Shown here piece by piece: positions 1-6,973 of a DNA stretch of 21,873 nt. Position 1 is the stretch's first letter, and the number at the start of each line of letters is the position of its first letter. The notes under the pieces are model-generated. The model was not told the DNA's origin. It was given only the letters and a program-made list of their open reading frames with translations, and did not search any database. Both the position numbers and the translations under genes were made by a program. The DNA is from Alphaproteobacteria bacterium UBA6062 (GTDB taxonomy: Bacteria > Pseudomonadota > Alphaproteobacteria > Sneathiellales > Sneathiellaceae), in assembly GCA_002428885.1 (NCBI GenBank), contig DIYE01000003.1:1-21873 (forward strand), written 5' to 3'.

Positions 1-2
1 CA

Positions 3-281
3 CCGGCCCGTAATATGCTGGATGCCACGCCGGAACAGTTGGCGGCCTGCATGGCAACGGTTCAGAAGCTCAGCCATGCGGTTATGACAGCCTTTGATGC
101 CGAAGGCGTGACCCTGCAGCAATTTAACGAGGCCGTTGGCGGGCAGGAGATTTTTCATCTGCATTTTCATATTCTGCCGCGTCATGAAGGGATCAAGCCA
201 CGACCGCCGGCCAGTGAAATGGCCAAACCGGAAGTGCTGAAGGCTCATGCAGATAAAATTAAAACCGCACTAGAAACATAA
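3..281 (+). CDS. HIT family hydrolase, 3' part (5' end outside window)
   Basis: This is the C-terminal part of a histidine-triad protein. The frame is open from the window edge and reads PARNMLDATPEQL, so the true start lies upstream. The signature HLHFHILPRH fits the family's H-x-H-x-H motif, in which the last histidine attacks the phosphate of a nucleoside phosphoramidate or dinucleoside polyphosphate. The preceding NEAVGGQEIFH segment is also typical. HIT proteins are small soluble homodimers of about 110-140 residues, so roughly one third is missing here. The substrate cannot be told from the fragment. The gene is followed after 38 bp by the VOC gene on the same strand, possibly in one transcript. 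The family call is firm, the exact substrate is unknown. Confidence 0.88.
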   Translation, partial: PARNMLDATPEQLAACMATVQKLSHAVMTAFDAEGVTLQQFNEAVGGQEIFHLHFHILPRHEGIKPRPPASEMAKPEVLKAHADKIKTALET

Positions 282-319
282 TTAAAGACTTAAAATCAAA
301 GAAGAAAAAGAGGAAAGCC

Positions 320-694
320 ATGATCGGTTATTTAACGTTGGGAACCAATAATATTGCCAAAGCCCGGGAATTTTATGACGCGTTGCTTCCCCTGATGGGC
401 GGAAAGCGGGTGAGCGATGACGGCGACCGTCTGTCTCTCTGGACGACGAAGCGCGGTGCGCCTCTGCTGGGTCTTATCCGTCCTCATGACGGCAAGGAGG
501 CGACAATTGGCAATGGTACCATGACCGCGCTCCTGGTGGATGATCGGGAGACCATGGTGAAAATGTATGAGAAAGCACTGGAACTTGGCGGCACAGACGA
601 AGGTGCTCCGGGGCCGCGGGGGCCGCAAGGGATGGAGTTTGCTTATTGCCGTGATCCGGAAGGGCATAAGCTGGCTTTTTATTGCATGGGATAG
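320..694 (+). CDS. VOC-family (glyoxalase/dioxygenase fold) protein, copy 1
   Basis: A 124-residue single-module vicinal-oxygen-chelate protein. It starts MIGYLTLGTNNIAKAREFYDAL, the first beta-alpha unit of the fold, and ends CRDPEGHKLAFYC, the usual closing strand. The middle holds GGTDEGAPGPRG, a loop common in this subgroup. The start is supported by GAGGAAA six bases upstream. The positions where metal-binding VOC enzymes carry histidine in strand 1 and glutamate in the last strand are occupied by other residues (Tyr4; Ala-Phe-Tyr near the end), so metal catalysis is doubtful (inference). The next gene is a paralogue about 54% identical by hand alignment. The substrate is unknown. Confidence 0.9.
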   Translation: MIGYLTLGTNNIAKAREFYDALLPLMGGKRVSDDGDRLSLWTTKRGAPLLGLIRPHDGKEATIGNGTMTALLVDDRETMVKMYEKALELGGTDEGAPGPRGPQGMEFAYCRDPEGHKLAFYCMG

Positions 695-717
695 GATAAC
701 CGGCAGAGGAGCCAATT

Positions 718-1089
718 ATGATTGGCTATATTACACTTGGTACCAATGACATTGAGAAGGCCCGTCAGTTTTATGACGGGCTGCTCGCTGAAATTGGTGC
801 GAGTCGTATTTCAGACAGTACGCACCTGACAATTTGGGGATCAAAGCAGGACGGGGCTGTATTAGGGCTGATCAAGCCCTTCAACCGGGAGCCGGCGACG
901 ACCGCCAACGGATCCATGGTGGCCTTTTCCCTTGAGAGCAAGGAAAAAGTTTCCACCCTGCATGCCAGAGCGCTGGAACTCGGCGGCACAGATGACGGTC
1001 CTCCTGGCCCCCGGGGGACTAGAGGAAATGAATTCGCCTACTGCCGTGATCCGGAAGGACACAAGCTGGCTTTCTTTCATGAGGCTTGA
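718..1089 (+). CDS. VOC-family protein, copy 2 (tandem paralogue)
   Basis: A 123-residue VOC-fold protein, paralogue of the gene 23 bp upstream: about 67 of 123 aligned residues are identical by hand count, with one single-residue gap. MIGY-TLGTN at the start and FAYCRDPEGHKLAF at the end are shared exactly. The start has a strong GAGGAG site. The two genes are probably co-transcribed and may form a heterodimer, since VOC proteins usually pair two modules to build one active site (inference). The last 13 bp overlap the 3' end of the convergent reductase gene. As in copy 1, the classical metal ligands are not evident. Function unknown. Confidence 0.9.
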   Translation: MIGYITLGTNDIEKARQFYDGLLAEIGASRISDSTHLTIWGSKQDGAVLGLIKPFNREPATTANGSMVAFSLESKEKVSTLHARALELGGTDDGPPGPRGTRGNEFAYCRDPEGHKLAFFHEA

Positions 1090-1748
1090 GCGGTTTTTTC
1101 TGCTGCCCAGCTATCAGCCTGATAGGAAAGGCAGGCAGCCTTTCTGATGTTTGAGCCGTTTGTAAGCTGCCTCAACATAAAATCGGCGACATCGGCTGCA
1201 GCGATTTTCATTGTCAGCTTTGCATCGCTTGTATCTGTTCCAGACCAATAAGTACCGGTTCTGGGACCTTTGGTGAAATTGACGGGCCGCACACAGGTCC
1301 AGTCCAGATGACTGTCCCGGATAACCGCTTCCTGACCTTCATGATCCCGGCAGACATGCCTTAGAAGCAGAGGCAGGATGATATGGCGGTAGTGAAAAGG
1401 GACCTGATCTTTACTGTCTCCCGCACCCATAACCGACAGGCAGACAAGGCGCTTAACGGCCATATCCTGCATGGCACCGACAATCACTTGCGTGCCGCTC
1501 GTCCTTAGTCCGTCCTTGTTAAAGAGCGGCATACCCAAAGCGCAGAGCACCGCGTCTTTTCCGGCGACCACCTTTTTGACGGCAACCGGATCCAGAACAT
1601 CTCCCCGAAGAACGGTCAGGTTTTTCTGAGCGGTTGGCAGTTTTAAAGGACTGCGGGAGAGGGCTGTGACGTCATGGCCAAGCTCCAGGGCCTGTTCCAC
1701 CAGATGCTGCCCGACGGTACCGGTTGCTCCGAAGATAGCGAGTTTCAT
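1077..1748 (-). CDS. NAD(P)-binding atypical SDR / NmrA-like reductase
   Basis: A 223-residue Rossmann-fold protein. It opens MKLAIFGATGTVGQHLVEQAL, with the GxxGxxG dinucleotide-binding loop at residues 7-13, followed by ALSRSP (an arginine after strand 2 suggests NADPH) and VLRGDVLD. This resembles atypical short-chain dehydrogenases of the NmrA / biliverdin-reductase-B type, which lack a full YxxxK site; none is obvious here. The ATG at 1746-1748 was chosen because AGGAG lies just upstream; an in-frame start at 1793 would run through the operator region. The gene diverges from a TetR regulator, with palindromic operators between them, so repression by that TetR is likely. The substrate is unknown. 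Confidence 0.85.
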   Translation of the reverse strand: MKLAIFGATGTVGQHLVEQALELGHDVTALSRSPLKLPTAQKNLTVLRGDVLDPVAVKKVVAGKDAVLCALGMPLFNKDGLRTSGTQVIVGAMQDMAVKRLVCLSVMGAGDSKDQVPFHYRHIILPLLLRHVCRDHEGQEAVIRDSHLDWTCVRPVNFTKGPRTGTYWSGTDTSDAKLTMKIAAADVADFMLRQLTNGSNIRKAACLSYQADSWAAEKTAQAS

Positions 1749-1761
1749 GATTTTCTCCTTT

Positions 1762-1819
1762 CTTGACACAGTGTCAAGTTGACATGATGTCAAGATAGGA
1801 TTACTTTACATCATGTCAA
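1762..1819. promoter_or_regulatory. Divergent promoter region with three TetR-type palindromic operators
   Basis: Three related palindromes lie between the reductase and the TetR gene. O1 (1762-1778) is CTTGACACAGTGTCAAG with perfect 8-bp arms. O2 (1779-1793) is TTGACATGATGTCAA with perfect 7-bp arms. O3 (1805-1819) is TTTACATCATGTCAA, one mismatch from symmetry, and covers the TetR start codon. The shared half-site is TTGACA/TGTCAA, which doubles as -35 elements. Minus strand: TTGACA at 1819-1814, 16 bp, TATCTT at 1797-1792. Plus strand: TTGACA at 1779-1784, 17 bp, TACTTT at 1802-1807, which would start transcription near 1813. The palindromes are seen; binding by the adjacent TetR is inferred. 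Confidence 0.75.
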
Positions 1820-2400
1820 GTGATAATTCTCAAACCCGAACCCGTATCCTGAAGGCCACCCATGATCTCCTCGCAGCGGGAGAGGGGGAGGTGGTCCGTA
1901 TGTCGGATATCGCAAAGCGGGCCGGTATCTCCCGGCAGGCCCTGTATCTGCATTTCAAGACCAGGGCCGAACTTCTGGTCGCTACAACTCATTATTTGGA
2001 TGATCTGAAAGGCGAAGAAGAACGCCTTGTCGCCAGCCGCACGGCCAAGACCGGAACTGAGCGGTTGGAGGCTTATATTGAGGCCTGGGGGAATTATATC
2101 CCCGATATCTATGGCACGGTGAAAGCGCTGCTGGATATCCGCCACAAGGACGAAGCCGCCGCCAGCGCCTGGGATGAACGGATGCAGGATATGAAAGAAG
2201 GCTGCGAAGCCGCCATCCTGGCCCTGGACCGGGATGGCGATTTGTCGGAAAACTACACGCTGGAAGAGGCGACCGATCTCCTCTGGACGCTCCTGTCCGT
2301 TCGGAACTGGGAACATCTTACCCTGGAGTGCGGCTGGCCGCAGGAGCGGTATATTGCGGAGATGAAAGTGGTCGCCCGGCGGCTGTTCGTCACGGATTAA
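1813..2400 (+). CDS. TetR/AcrR-family transcriptional regulator
   Basis: A 195-residue regulator with the usual TetR layout. An N-terminal helix (QTRTRILKATHDLLAAGEG) is followed by the helix-turn-helix VRMSDIAKRAGISRQALYLHFKTRAELL at about residues 27-55, then a variable ligand-binding domain. It probably represses itself and the divergent reductase gene through the palindromes that overlap its start. No good Shine-Dalgarno lies within 10 bases of the ATG (AGGA is 12 bases away), and the best promoter would initiate almost at the ATG, so a leaderless mRNA is possible. The stop codon shares four bases with the convergent DUF1989 gene. The inducer is unknown. Confidence 0.93.
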   Translation: MSSDNSQTRTRILKATHDLLAAGEGEVVRMSDIAKRAGISRQALYLHFKTRAELLVATTHYLDDLKGEEERLVASRTAKTGTERLEAYIEAWGNYIPDIYGTVKALLDIRHKDEAAASAWDERMQDMKEGCEAAILALDRDGDLSENYTLEEATDLLWTLLSVRNWEHLTLECGWPQERYIAEMKVVARRLFVTD

Positions 2401-3257
2401 AGGCCGTGCGTCCTTGAATAACCACTAACTTCCGCGGGTTTCCAGTTGCCAAGGGCTCCGTCCGCAGGTTTATAGATCTCAACCCTTAAAGGATAACAGG
2501 CGGCTTCTTCGCTGGAATGGCTGCTGCCGCAGTCGCCGCCGGGGCAGGCGGACAGGCCGCCGAGGAGGCTAACTTCCGCGAACAGTTCCAGGTAATCTCC
2601 TTCGCGGACAGGACTGGCTTTCATAAAATACTGCTGGGTATCGCGGGTGAAGCCGGTACACATAAAGACATTAAGCACGTCATGCACATAGGGTTCCGCT
2701 TCATCGGGGGAGAGGCCTTTTTCCTCCGCCAGTGCCCGGATCAGATTGGAATGGCAGCAATGATGATAGTCGTTACCGCTTAGGAGATGGTTGGTATAGG
2801 GATCGCAGCGCGTGCCGATCACGTCATGTACGCCGCCACCGAAACTGTCATAGCCGTACCAGTCGAGCGTATCTGCCGTTACCGTGGCCAGCGGACGAAG
2901 ATAGGGCAGGTTACTCCACAATCGGTCGCCGGTACTCACATGGGTGCCGTGCAGGGCCCGGGTTTTGCCGCTGAAGAATTTTTCGTTGATATCATCCGCA
3001 TTCCAGAGATTGAGATCCCCGACCTGGGGTCCGTCCTGATAGGCGATCCGGCAGAAATGCCCGGCTGGAACACTGAAACAGCGGGCGTCCCTCGGTGGGA
3101 CAATCACTGTATCCACAAGAGTCATTCCGTCCTTCGCGGCTTCGTAGAAAGCGGCATCAAAGGTTGGCAGAGTTTCATTGGGATAGCAGATCACCGGCTT
3201 AACGGCCAGACGTTCTGCTGCATCAGCGGGGGCGGGGAATTGCGGATTGGATTTCAT
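2397..3257 (-). CDS. DUF1989 / urea carboxylase-associated family protein
   Basis: A 286-residue protein of the DUF1989 family, found beside urea carboxylase in many bacteria and thought to act in urea or amine catabolism; the biochemical role is not settled. Family-like blocks seen here are VPAGHFCRI, DLNLWNADD, FSGKTRALHGTHVSTGDRLWS, VIGTRCDPYTN, HHCCHSNLIRAL, and a late CPGGDCGSS segment. The His/Cys-rich parts suggest a metal site (inference). The ATG at 3257 was chosen because GGAAAGG precedes it; an upstream in-frame ATG at 3299 has no ribosome site. No urea carboxylase or allophanate hydrolase gene is in the window. The 3' end overlaps the TetR gene by four bases, tail to tail. Confidence 0.85.
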   Translation of the reverse strand: MKSNPQFPAPADAAERLAVKPVICYPNETLPTFDAAFYEAAKDGMTLVDTVIVPPRDARCFSVPAGHFCRIAYQDGPQVGDLNLWNADDINEKFFSGKTRALHGTHVSTGDRLWSNLPYLRPLATVTADTLDWYGYDSFGGGVHDVIGTRCDPYTNHLLSGNDYHHCCHSNLIRALAEEKGLSPDEAEPYVHDVLNVFMCTGFTRDTQQYFMKASPVREGDYLELFAEVSLLGGLSACPGGDCGSSHSSEEAACYPLRVEIYKPADGALGNWKPAEVSGYSRTHGL

Positions 3258-3356
3258 GGCGGGCCTTTCCCAGAAACAATACGTTAGAAAGGCCGCCATG
3301 GTAGGGGTAAGAGGTCGGAACCGCAAGTGTCGACCATCTTGTAAAGGAGGGGTGTA

Positions 3357-3557
3357 TTACCGATACAGATCGCCGGAAACGGCTTTATGGATCTCAGTAC
3401 GGGAAATACCGATATCGGACAGCTCCCGGTCGGACATGGCCTGCAGATGACGGGCCGCCCGGCGCTTTTCGAAATATCCTTTAACAATGTCAAACAGACT
3501 ATCGTCATAGGCAACCGGTGCCTGGGTGGTGATCAGATTTGCTTTAGCGAAAGACAT
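3357..3557 (-). CDS. DUF1127 small protein
   Basis: A 66-residue protein with a C-terminal DUF1127 motif: ARHLQAMSDRELSDIGISRTEIHKAV at about residues 35-60, matching the arginine-rich short proteins widespread in alpha- and gammaproteobacteria. Known members affect phosphate and carbon metabolism or RNA turnover in some alphaproteobacteria, but the general mechanism is not established. GGAGG sits seven bases before the ATG. The gene is monocistronic by spacing: about 100 bp from the DUF1989 start and 150 bp from the next gene. No role is inferred from context. Confidence 0.88.
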   Translation of the reverse strand: MSFAKANLITTQAPVAYDDSLFDIVKGYFEKRRAARHLQAMSDRELSDIGISRTEIHKAVSGDLYR

Positions 3558-3708
3558 GGTGCCCTCCTTTATTCGGGTGTTTCGGTGCTTCGTGTGTGTT
3601 GCATTAGAAATAATCGATTTGCCAAAATTGATAAGCGCAGTTTTCCGATTTCAGCCCTGCATGAATTGCATGGCTTTGTTGACGTCGGATTAAGAATTCG
3701 CCGCTAGA

Positions 3709-4032
3709 GTGCGGCTCATGATTATGCCCGACTTCGACCAAAGCCACCTGATCTATCTCGGCCTGTTCCTCTGGGTGTCCTTCCTGATCATGACCGTCAA
3801 GATCTCCAGCAGCAAAGGCCGCTCCCAAGCCTTCTGGCTGGTCGCCGTCGGTGCCTTTCCGGCAGCGTTTTTTGTTTTGTTGATTATGCCGGCCAGTCGT
3901 TTCCGTACGAGTGCTTCAGGCGATGCGAGTAATGATGTCGTTGATGAGGTCGAGGAGTTCCTAAGGCGTTGCGGCAATTGCAACAACCTTACGGATGCGT
4001 CTAGGTCGGTATGCAGCATCTGCGGACGGTAG
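3709..4032 (+). CDS. Small membrane protein with C-terminal Cys4 zinc ribbon
   Basis: An unrecognised protein of up to 107 residues. Two hydrophobic segments (about residues 14-28 and 42-60, joined by a basic SSSKGRSQ loop) should span the membrane. An acidic linker (NDVVDEVEEFLRR) leads to a tail CGNC-(11)-CSIC, a typical zinc-ribbon / rubredoxin-like knuckle. The first in-frame start is GTG at 3709; ATG codons follow at 3718 and 3724, and none has a clear Shine-Dalgarno. TTGACG at 3679-3684 could be a -35, giving a very short or absent leader. The tail may bind a partner protein or zinc; function unknown. Confidence 0.6.
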   Translation: MRLMIMPDFDQSHLIYLGLFLWVSFLIMTVKISSSKGRSQAFWLVAVGAFPAAFFVLLIMPASRFRTSASGDASNDVVDEVEEFLRRCGNCNNLTDASRSVCSICGR

Positions 4033-4054
4033 CGAATTCAGTTATTTTTAAAAA

Positions 4055-4099
4055 CAGCCTGTTACAGAAAATTAGATGTAAATTGTCTGTAACAGGCTG
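4055..4099. repeat. Perfect 14-bp inverted repeat (17-nt loop)
   Basis: Arms CAGCCTGTTACAGA (4055-4068) and TCTGTAACAGGCTG (4086-4099) are exact complements around a 17-nt A/T-rich loop. It sits 22 bp after the zinc-ribbon gene. On the plus strand no T-run follows the second arm directly; on the minus strand the hairpin is followed by TTTTTAAAAATAA. It could stabilise the 3' end of the upstream mRNA, act as an imperfect terminator, or be a small mobile-element relic or operator. Only the symmetry is certain. Confidence 0.7.
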
Positions 4100-4190
4100 A
4101 AAATATGAACCTTTTTATAGTCAGGTTCGACTTAAGCAATGAAAGGCGGATAGCCCGTCTTTTATTGCTGACGATGAAAAGGAGACAGCT

Positions 4191-4532
4191 ATGATACGGA
4201 GAAAAGGGGCGTTGGCGCTCTGCGTTTTGATGGCAACGGCAGGTATGCAGCCTGTTTATGCAGCGCAAGGAGGTGCCAAGACTTATTCTGCGGTGCAGGC
4301 AGAGAATACTCTGAAGCGATTGATGCAGAAGGGTGGCGGTGCACCTATTACCCATGATGTCAGTGTGAATTGCACCATATCAGATCTTAATCCCAGTAAC
4401 TGCGACAAGTTCCTCGCCGTCTGCGCCAAACATGGCGGTACAGCCACTAAAGTTGAGACCGATGACTATTATAACTGTCACGTGCCAACGCCCTCTAAGG
4501 CCTTAGGGAAGAAGAAGGTAATAGCAAAGTAG
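4191..4532 (+). CDS. Secreted four-cysteine hypothetical protein
   Basis: An unrecognised 113-residue protein. Residues 1-24 form a clear signal peptide: MIRRK, a hydrophobic core (ALALCVLMATAGM), then PVYA before AQGG, a good signal peptidase I site. The mature part of about 89 residues has four cysteines (in VNCTI, SNCDK, AVCAK and YNCHV), an even number that would fit two disulfides in the periplasm. The tail is basic (KALGKKKVIAK). AAGGAGA precedes the ATG at good spacing. Upstream DNA holds the inverted repeat. Secretion is well supported, function is not. Confidence 0.65.
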   Translation: MIRRKGALALCVLMATAGMQPVYAAQGGAKTYSAVQAENTLKRLMQKGGGAPITHDVSVNCTISDLNPSNCDKFLAVCAKHGGTATKVETDDYYNCHVPTPSKALGKKKVIAK

Positions 4533-4726
4533 CCGATTTTGCGTCATGCAATAGTTGACTAGCAGGTGTGGGGTATAATGGCTGACAAAATACTTTTTCA
4601 GGTATTTGTTGTCGCGTTTCATTATAAGGCACGTTACTTTTTGTGGAGACTGTCATTTCATAAGTTCAGTGAATGATTGACTTCTTTTGCATCTCTTTTT
4701 AAAGATGATTAAAGAAAGGGAGATGC

Positions 4727-5593
4727 ATGCTAAGATTGTTTTCTATTTGCTTGTCGCTGTGTTTACTAACAGCTTGCGTGACGCAGAATTCATCGATTAC
4801 CAATGGTAAAAGCTATCCAGGGCCGACCATTTCTAAAGAAGAAAAGGCAAGCGCCAGAAAGCTAGCGGACAACGCTACTTTGGTAACTGAAGCTACGTTG
4901 TCGGAGCAGGATCAGATTAAATTACTTGAAGAAACCTATATAGCTTTAGTTAAAGCAGGTGAGGAGATTTGTTCAGCAGTTAATGCACATCATTATGGGT
5001 GTGATTGGTTTGTTTTCCGGCTTGCTGAATCAGAAGATGTGAACGCATATCCGTGGGGGGTAAGTGGCCTTACAGTCAGTAAAGGTATTCTTCCATATAT
5101 CCGTAATAAACATGAAATGGCATATATGTTGACCCATCAGTTTGGTCACATATTGACCGGCCATGTAGATGCTAATGGTCCCACTAGAATAGGACCTACT
5201 ACTCCTTTGGGTGCAGTTATTGGTTACGCTTTTTGCGGCCTTGGGTGTGTGGTAAGTGACCCTTTTAAATTTGGAAAACGTCAGCGATTGGAGGCACATA
5301 GCGAGGGTTGGAAAACATTGTTCAGCCCCGCGCAGGAAAGAGAAGCTGATTACATTGCAGCTTATTTAATGGATGCTGCTGGATATGATGTCGAGGCTGG
5401 AGTGAAATTTCTTCTTAATCTCGTTGCATTAGAGAAGAAGAGAGGGGGTGCGAAATTAGTTTATAACATTATTCACCCTTTCCGATCAGAACAGCTGGCG
5501 CATATTGCCGCCACGAAAAGGGAGATTCTGGATAGGCGAAAGACGGGTGACACTCTGATACCTATTGCGGTTGATCAGCGAAAGAGGCAATAA
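4727..5593 (+). CDS. M48-like lipoprotein metallopeptidase homologue with HQxxH in place of HExxH
   Basis: A 288-residue lipoprotein. Residues 1-17 are a lipoprotein signal ending in the lipobox LTAC (Cys17). The body resembles M48 (Ste24/HtpX/BepA-like) zinc peptidases: LTVSKGILPYIRNKHEMAYMLTH is the usual helix before the active site, then HQFGHILTGH at 137-146, and EREADYIAAYLMDAAGYD, with the third zinc ligand Glu204 and Asp208. The catalytic glutamate of HExxH is glutamine here (codon CAG, 5138-5140). Zinc binding may persist while hydrolysis would be expected to be lost or weak, so a chaperone or scaffold role is possible (inference). GGGAG precedes the ATG. The gene is visibly richer in A/T than bioB and metG, and could have been acquired by transfer. 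The 194-bp gap upstream holds a TATAAT at 4574 without a well-spaced -35. Confidence 0.8.
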   Translation: MLRLFSICLSLCLLTACVTQNSSITNGKSYPGPTISKEEKASARKLADNATLVTEATLSEQDQIKLLEETYIALVKAGEEICSAVNAHHYGCDWFVFRLAESEDVNAYPWGVSGLTVSKGILPYIRNKHEMAYMLTHQFGHILTGHVDANGPTRIGPTTPLGAVIGYAFCGLGCVVSDPFKFGKRQRLEAHSEGWKTLFSPAQEREADYIAAYLMDAAGYDVEAGVKFLLNLVALEKKRGGAKLVYNIIHPFRSEQLAHIAATKREILDRRKTGDTLIPIAVDQRKRQ

Positions 5594-5752
5594 ATAAATG
5601 CGCCTTATGGAGACATTAGATCACCTGAATTTTATATGATTAGCAGCTTGCATCTGAAGAAGATGGAGGATTGTTAGTCATTATGACTCAGGCTTGGGTT
5701 TTCGGTATTGTGAAGAAGAGTGTAGGTAGCCCGTTTGCATATCTTGCTGTTT

Positions 5753-6808
5753 CTAGGAGGCGACTGCTTCTCCGATTATCTCCGGGCGGCGGCAGGTTTG
5801 TGCAGGCGTGATCCCCAGCTTTTCAAACAGTTTCTGATCTGACAGCTGATCCGGATTTTCCGTGGTCAGCAGTTTAGGGCCGGCGAAAATGGAGGATGCG
5901 CCGGCCATAAAGCAGAGGGCCTGGGTTTCCTCTGTCATTTCCAGTCGTCCGGCGGACAGGCGGATGACGGAGGCGGGCATCAGAATCTTGGCAACGGCAA
6001 TGGTGCGGATAAAATCGAATGTGTCTAGCGGTTCCGTTTTGTCAAGCGGTGTGCCTTCTACCTGCACCAGCATATTGATGGGAACGCTGCCCGGATGCTC
6101 CGGCAGGTTGGCAAGGGTCTGCAGCATGCCGATGCGGTCATCAGCGCTTTCACCCATGCCGACAATACCGCCGCTGCACACATTGATCCCCGCTTGGCGA
6201 ACCAGGGCGAGAGTGTTCAGCCGATCCTCATAGGTTCGGGTGGAGATGATCTTCTCGTAATATTCCGGGGAGGTATCCACGTTGTGATTATAGTAATCCA
6301 GTCCGGCTTCTTTCAGGCGAATGGTCTGCTCCGGGCTGAGCATGCCAAGGGTCATGCAGGTTTCCATGCCGAGTGCGCGAACCCCTTCGATCATGGCGAC
6401 GACCATGTCCATATCCCGGTCTTTCGGGCTGCGCCAGGCGCCTCCCATGCAGAAGCGGCTGGCACCGGCTTCCTTGGCTTGTTTTGCTTCTTCAAGGACC
6501 GCCTGAACCTGCATCAGCTTGGCGGCCGGCAGGCCGGTATTGTGATGCGCGGACTGCGGACAGTAGGCGCAATCCTCCGGGCAGCCGCCGGTTTTGATGG
6601 AAAGCAGGCTGGAGACCTGAACTTCATTGGCCGGGAAATAGTGCCGGTGATTGAGTTGTGCTTCCAGCAGGAGGTCCATGAAGGGCTTCTCGAACAAAGC
6701 GGCAATGTCGCCTCGGCTCCAGTCATGTCTGAGAGCGGGAACTTCTTCCGAAAAGGAAGGTGAGGAAACGGATTGTAAAGCAGTTGAAACCGGCATGCGG
6801 ACACCCAT
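5753..6808 (-). CDS. bioB: Biotin synthase BioB
   Basis: A radical-SAM enzyme that inserts sulfur into dethiobiotin, the last step of biotin synthesis. The 4Fe-4S site is [13 protein letters not shown] (Cys76, Cys80, Cys83 with the start used here). Family blocks include [15 protein letters not shown] [48 protein letters not shown] and RLSAGRLEM, the last supplying the arginine ligand of the 2Fe-2S cluster. Length (about 350) is normal. The start is uncertain: GTG at 6838, ATG at 6808 and ATG at 6796 are in frame and none has a strong ribosome site. No other bio genes are in the window. It diverges from metG. Confidence 0.97.
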   Translation of the reverse strand: MGVRMPVSTALQSVSSPSFSEEVPALRHDWSRGDIAALFEKPFMDLLLEAQLNHRHYFPANEVQVSSLLSIKTGGCPEDCAYCPQSAHHNTGLPAAKLMQVQAVLEEAKQAKEAGASRFCMGGAWRSPKDRDMDMVVAMIEGVRALGMETCMTLGMLSPEQTIRLKEAGLDYYNHNVDTSPEYYEKIISTRTYEDRLNTLALVRQAGINVCSGGIVGMGESADDRIGMLQTLANLPEHPGSVPINMLVQVEGTPLDKTEPLDTFDFIRTIAVAKILMPASVIRLSAGRLEMTEETQALCFMAGASSIFAGPKLLTTENPDQLSDQKLFEKLGITPAQTCRRPEIIGEAVAS

Positions 6809-6838
6809 GTAAAACAGACTATTCCCGGAATCTGACAC

Positions 6839-6869
6839 GATATTCTCGAAATATCAAGGCAAACGTTTG
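6839..6869. promoter_or_regulatory. Palindromes in the bioB-metG divergent region
   Basis: GATATTCTCGAAATATC (6839-6855) has 6-bp arms GATATT/AATATC, and CAAACGTTTG (6860-6869) is a perfect 10-bp palindrome. Both lie just upstream of the bioB starts, where an operator would be expected. Neither matches the BioR box (TTATCTATAA type) that controls biotin genes in many alphaproteobacteria. Role is unproven. Confidence 0.35.
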
Positions 6870-6923
6870 TTTGGTATCTGGTAATTCCCGAAAAGTCTTT
6901 TGATCCGGGCGCACAGTTCCTGT

Positions 6924-6948
6924 AAAAGGAGCGTCATTGATGAAATGA
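6924..6948 (+). promoter_or_regulatory. Minimal upstream ORF (ATG AAA TGA) before metG
   Basis: AAAAGGAG (6924-6931) stands eight bases before ATG AAA TGA (6940-6948), a better ribosome site than that of metG itself, whose ATG at 6974 has only a weak GGA. The stop is 25 bases before the metG start. It may be a Met-Lys leader that governs ribosome loading, or chance. The site is seen; function is inference. Confidence 0.3.
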
Positions 6949-6973
6949 CAACCTCTGTGACGGATATCAGCCG

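Noticed and set aside
2787..3287. A 166-codon open frame antisense to the DUF1989 gene.
   Set aside because: The DUF1989 frame has family motifs and a ribosome site; the antisense product shows no recognisable pattern.
4555..4579. TTGACT and TATAAT as a promoter for the M48-like gene.
   Set aside because: The spacing is only 13 bp, too short for a standard sigma-70 promoter.
5683..5811. A 42-codon open frame (start MTQAWVFGIVKK) between the lipoprotein gene and bioB.
   Set aside because: Poor ribosome site, and its second half runs antisense through the end of bioB, which explains the open frame.
6095..6763. A long open frame antisense to bioB.
   Set aside because: BioB is unmistakable on the other strand; the antisense frame follows from its codon bias and matches no known protein features.
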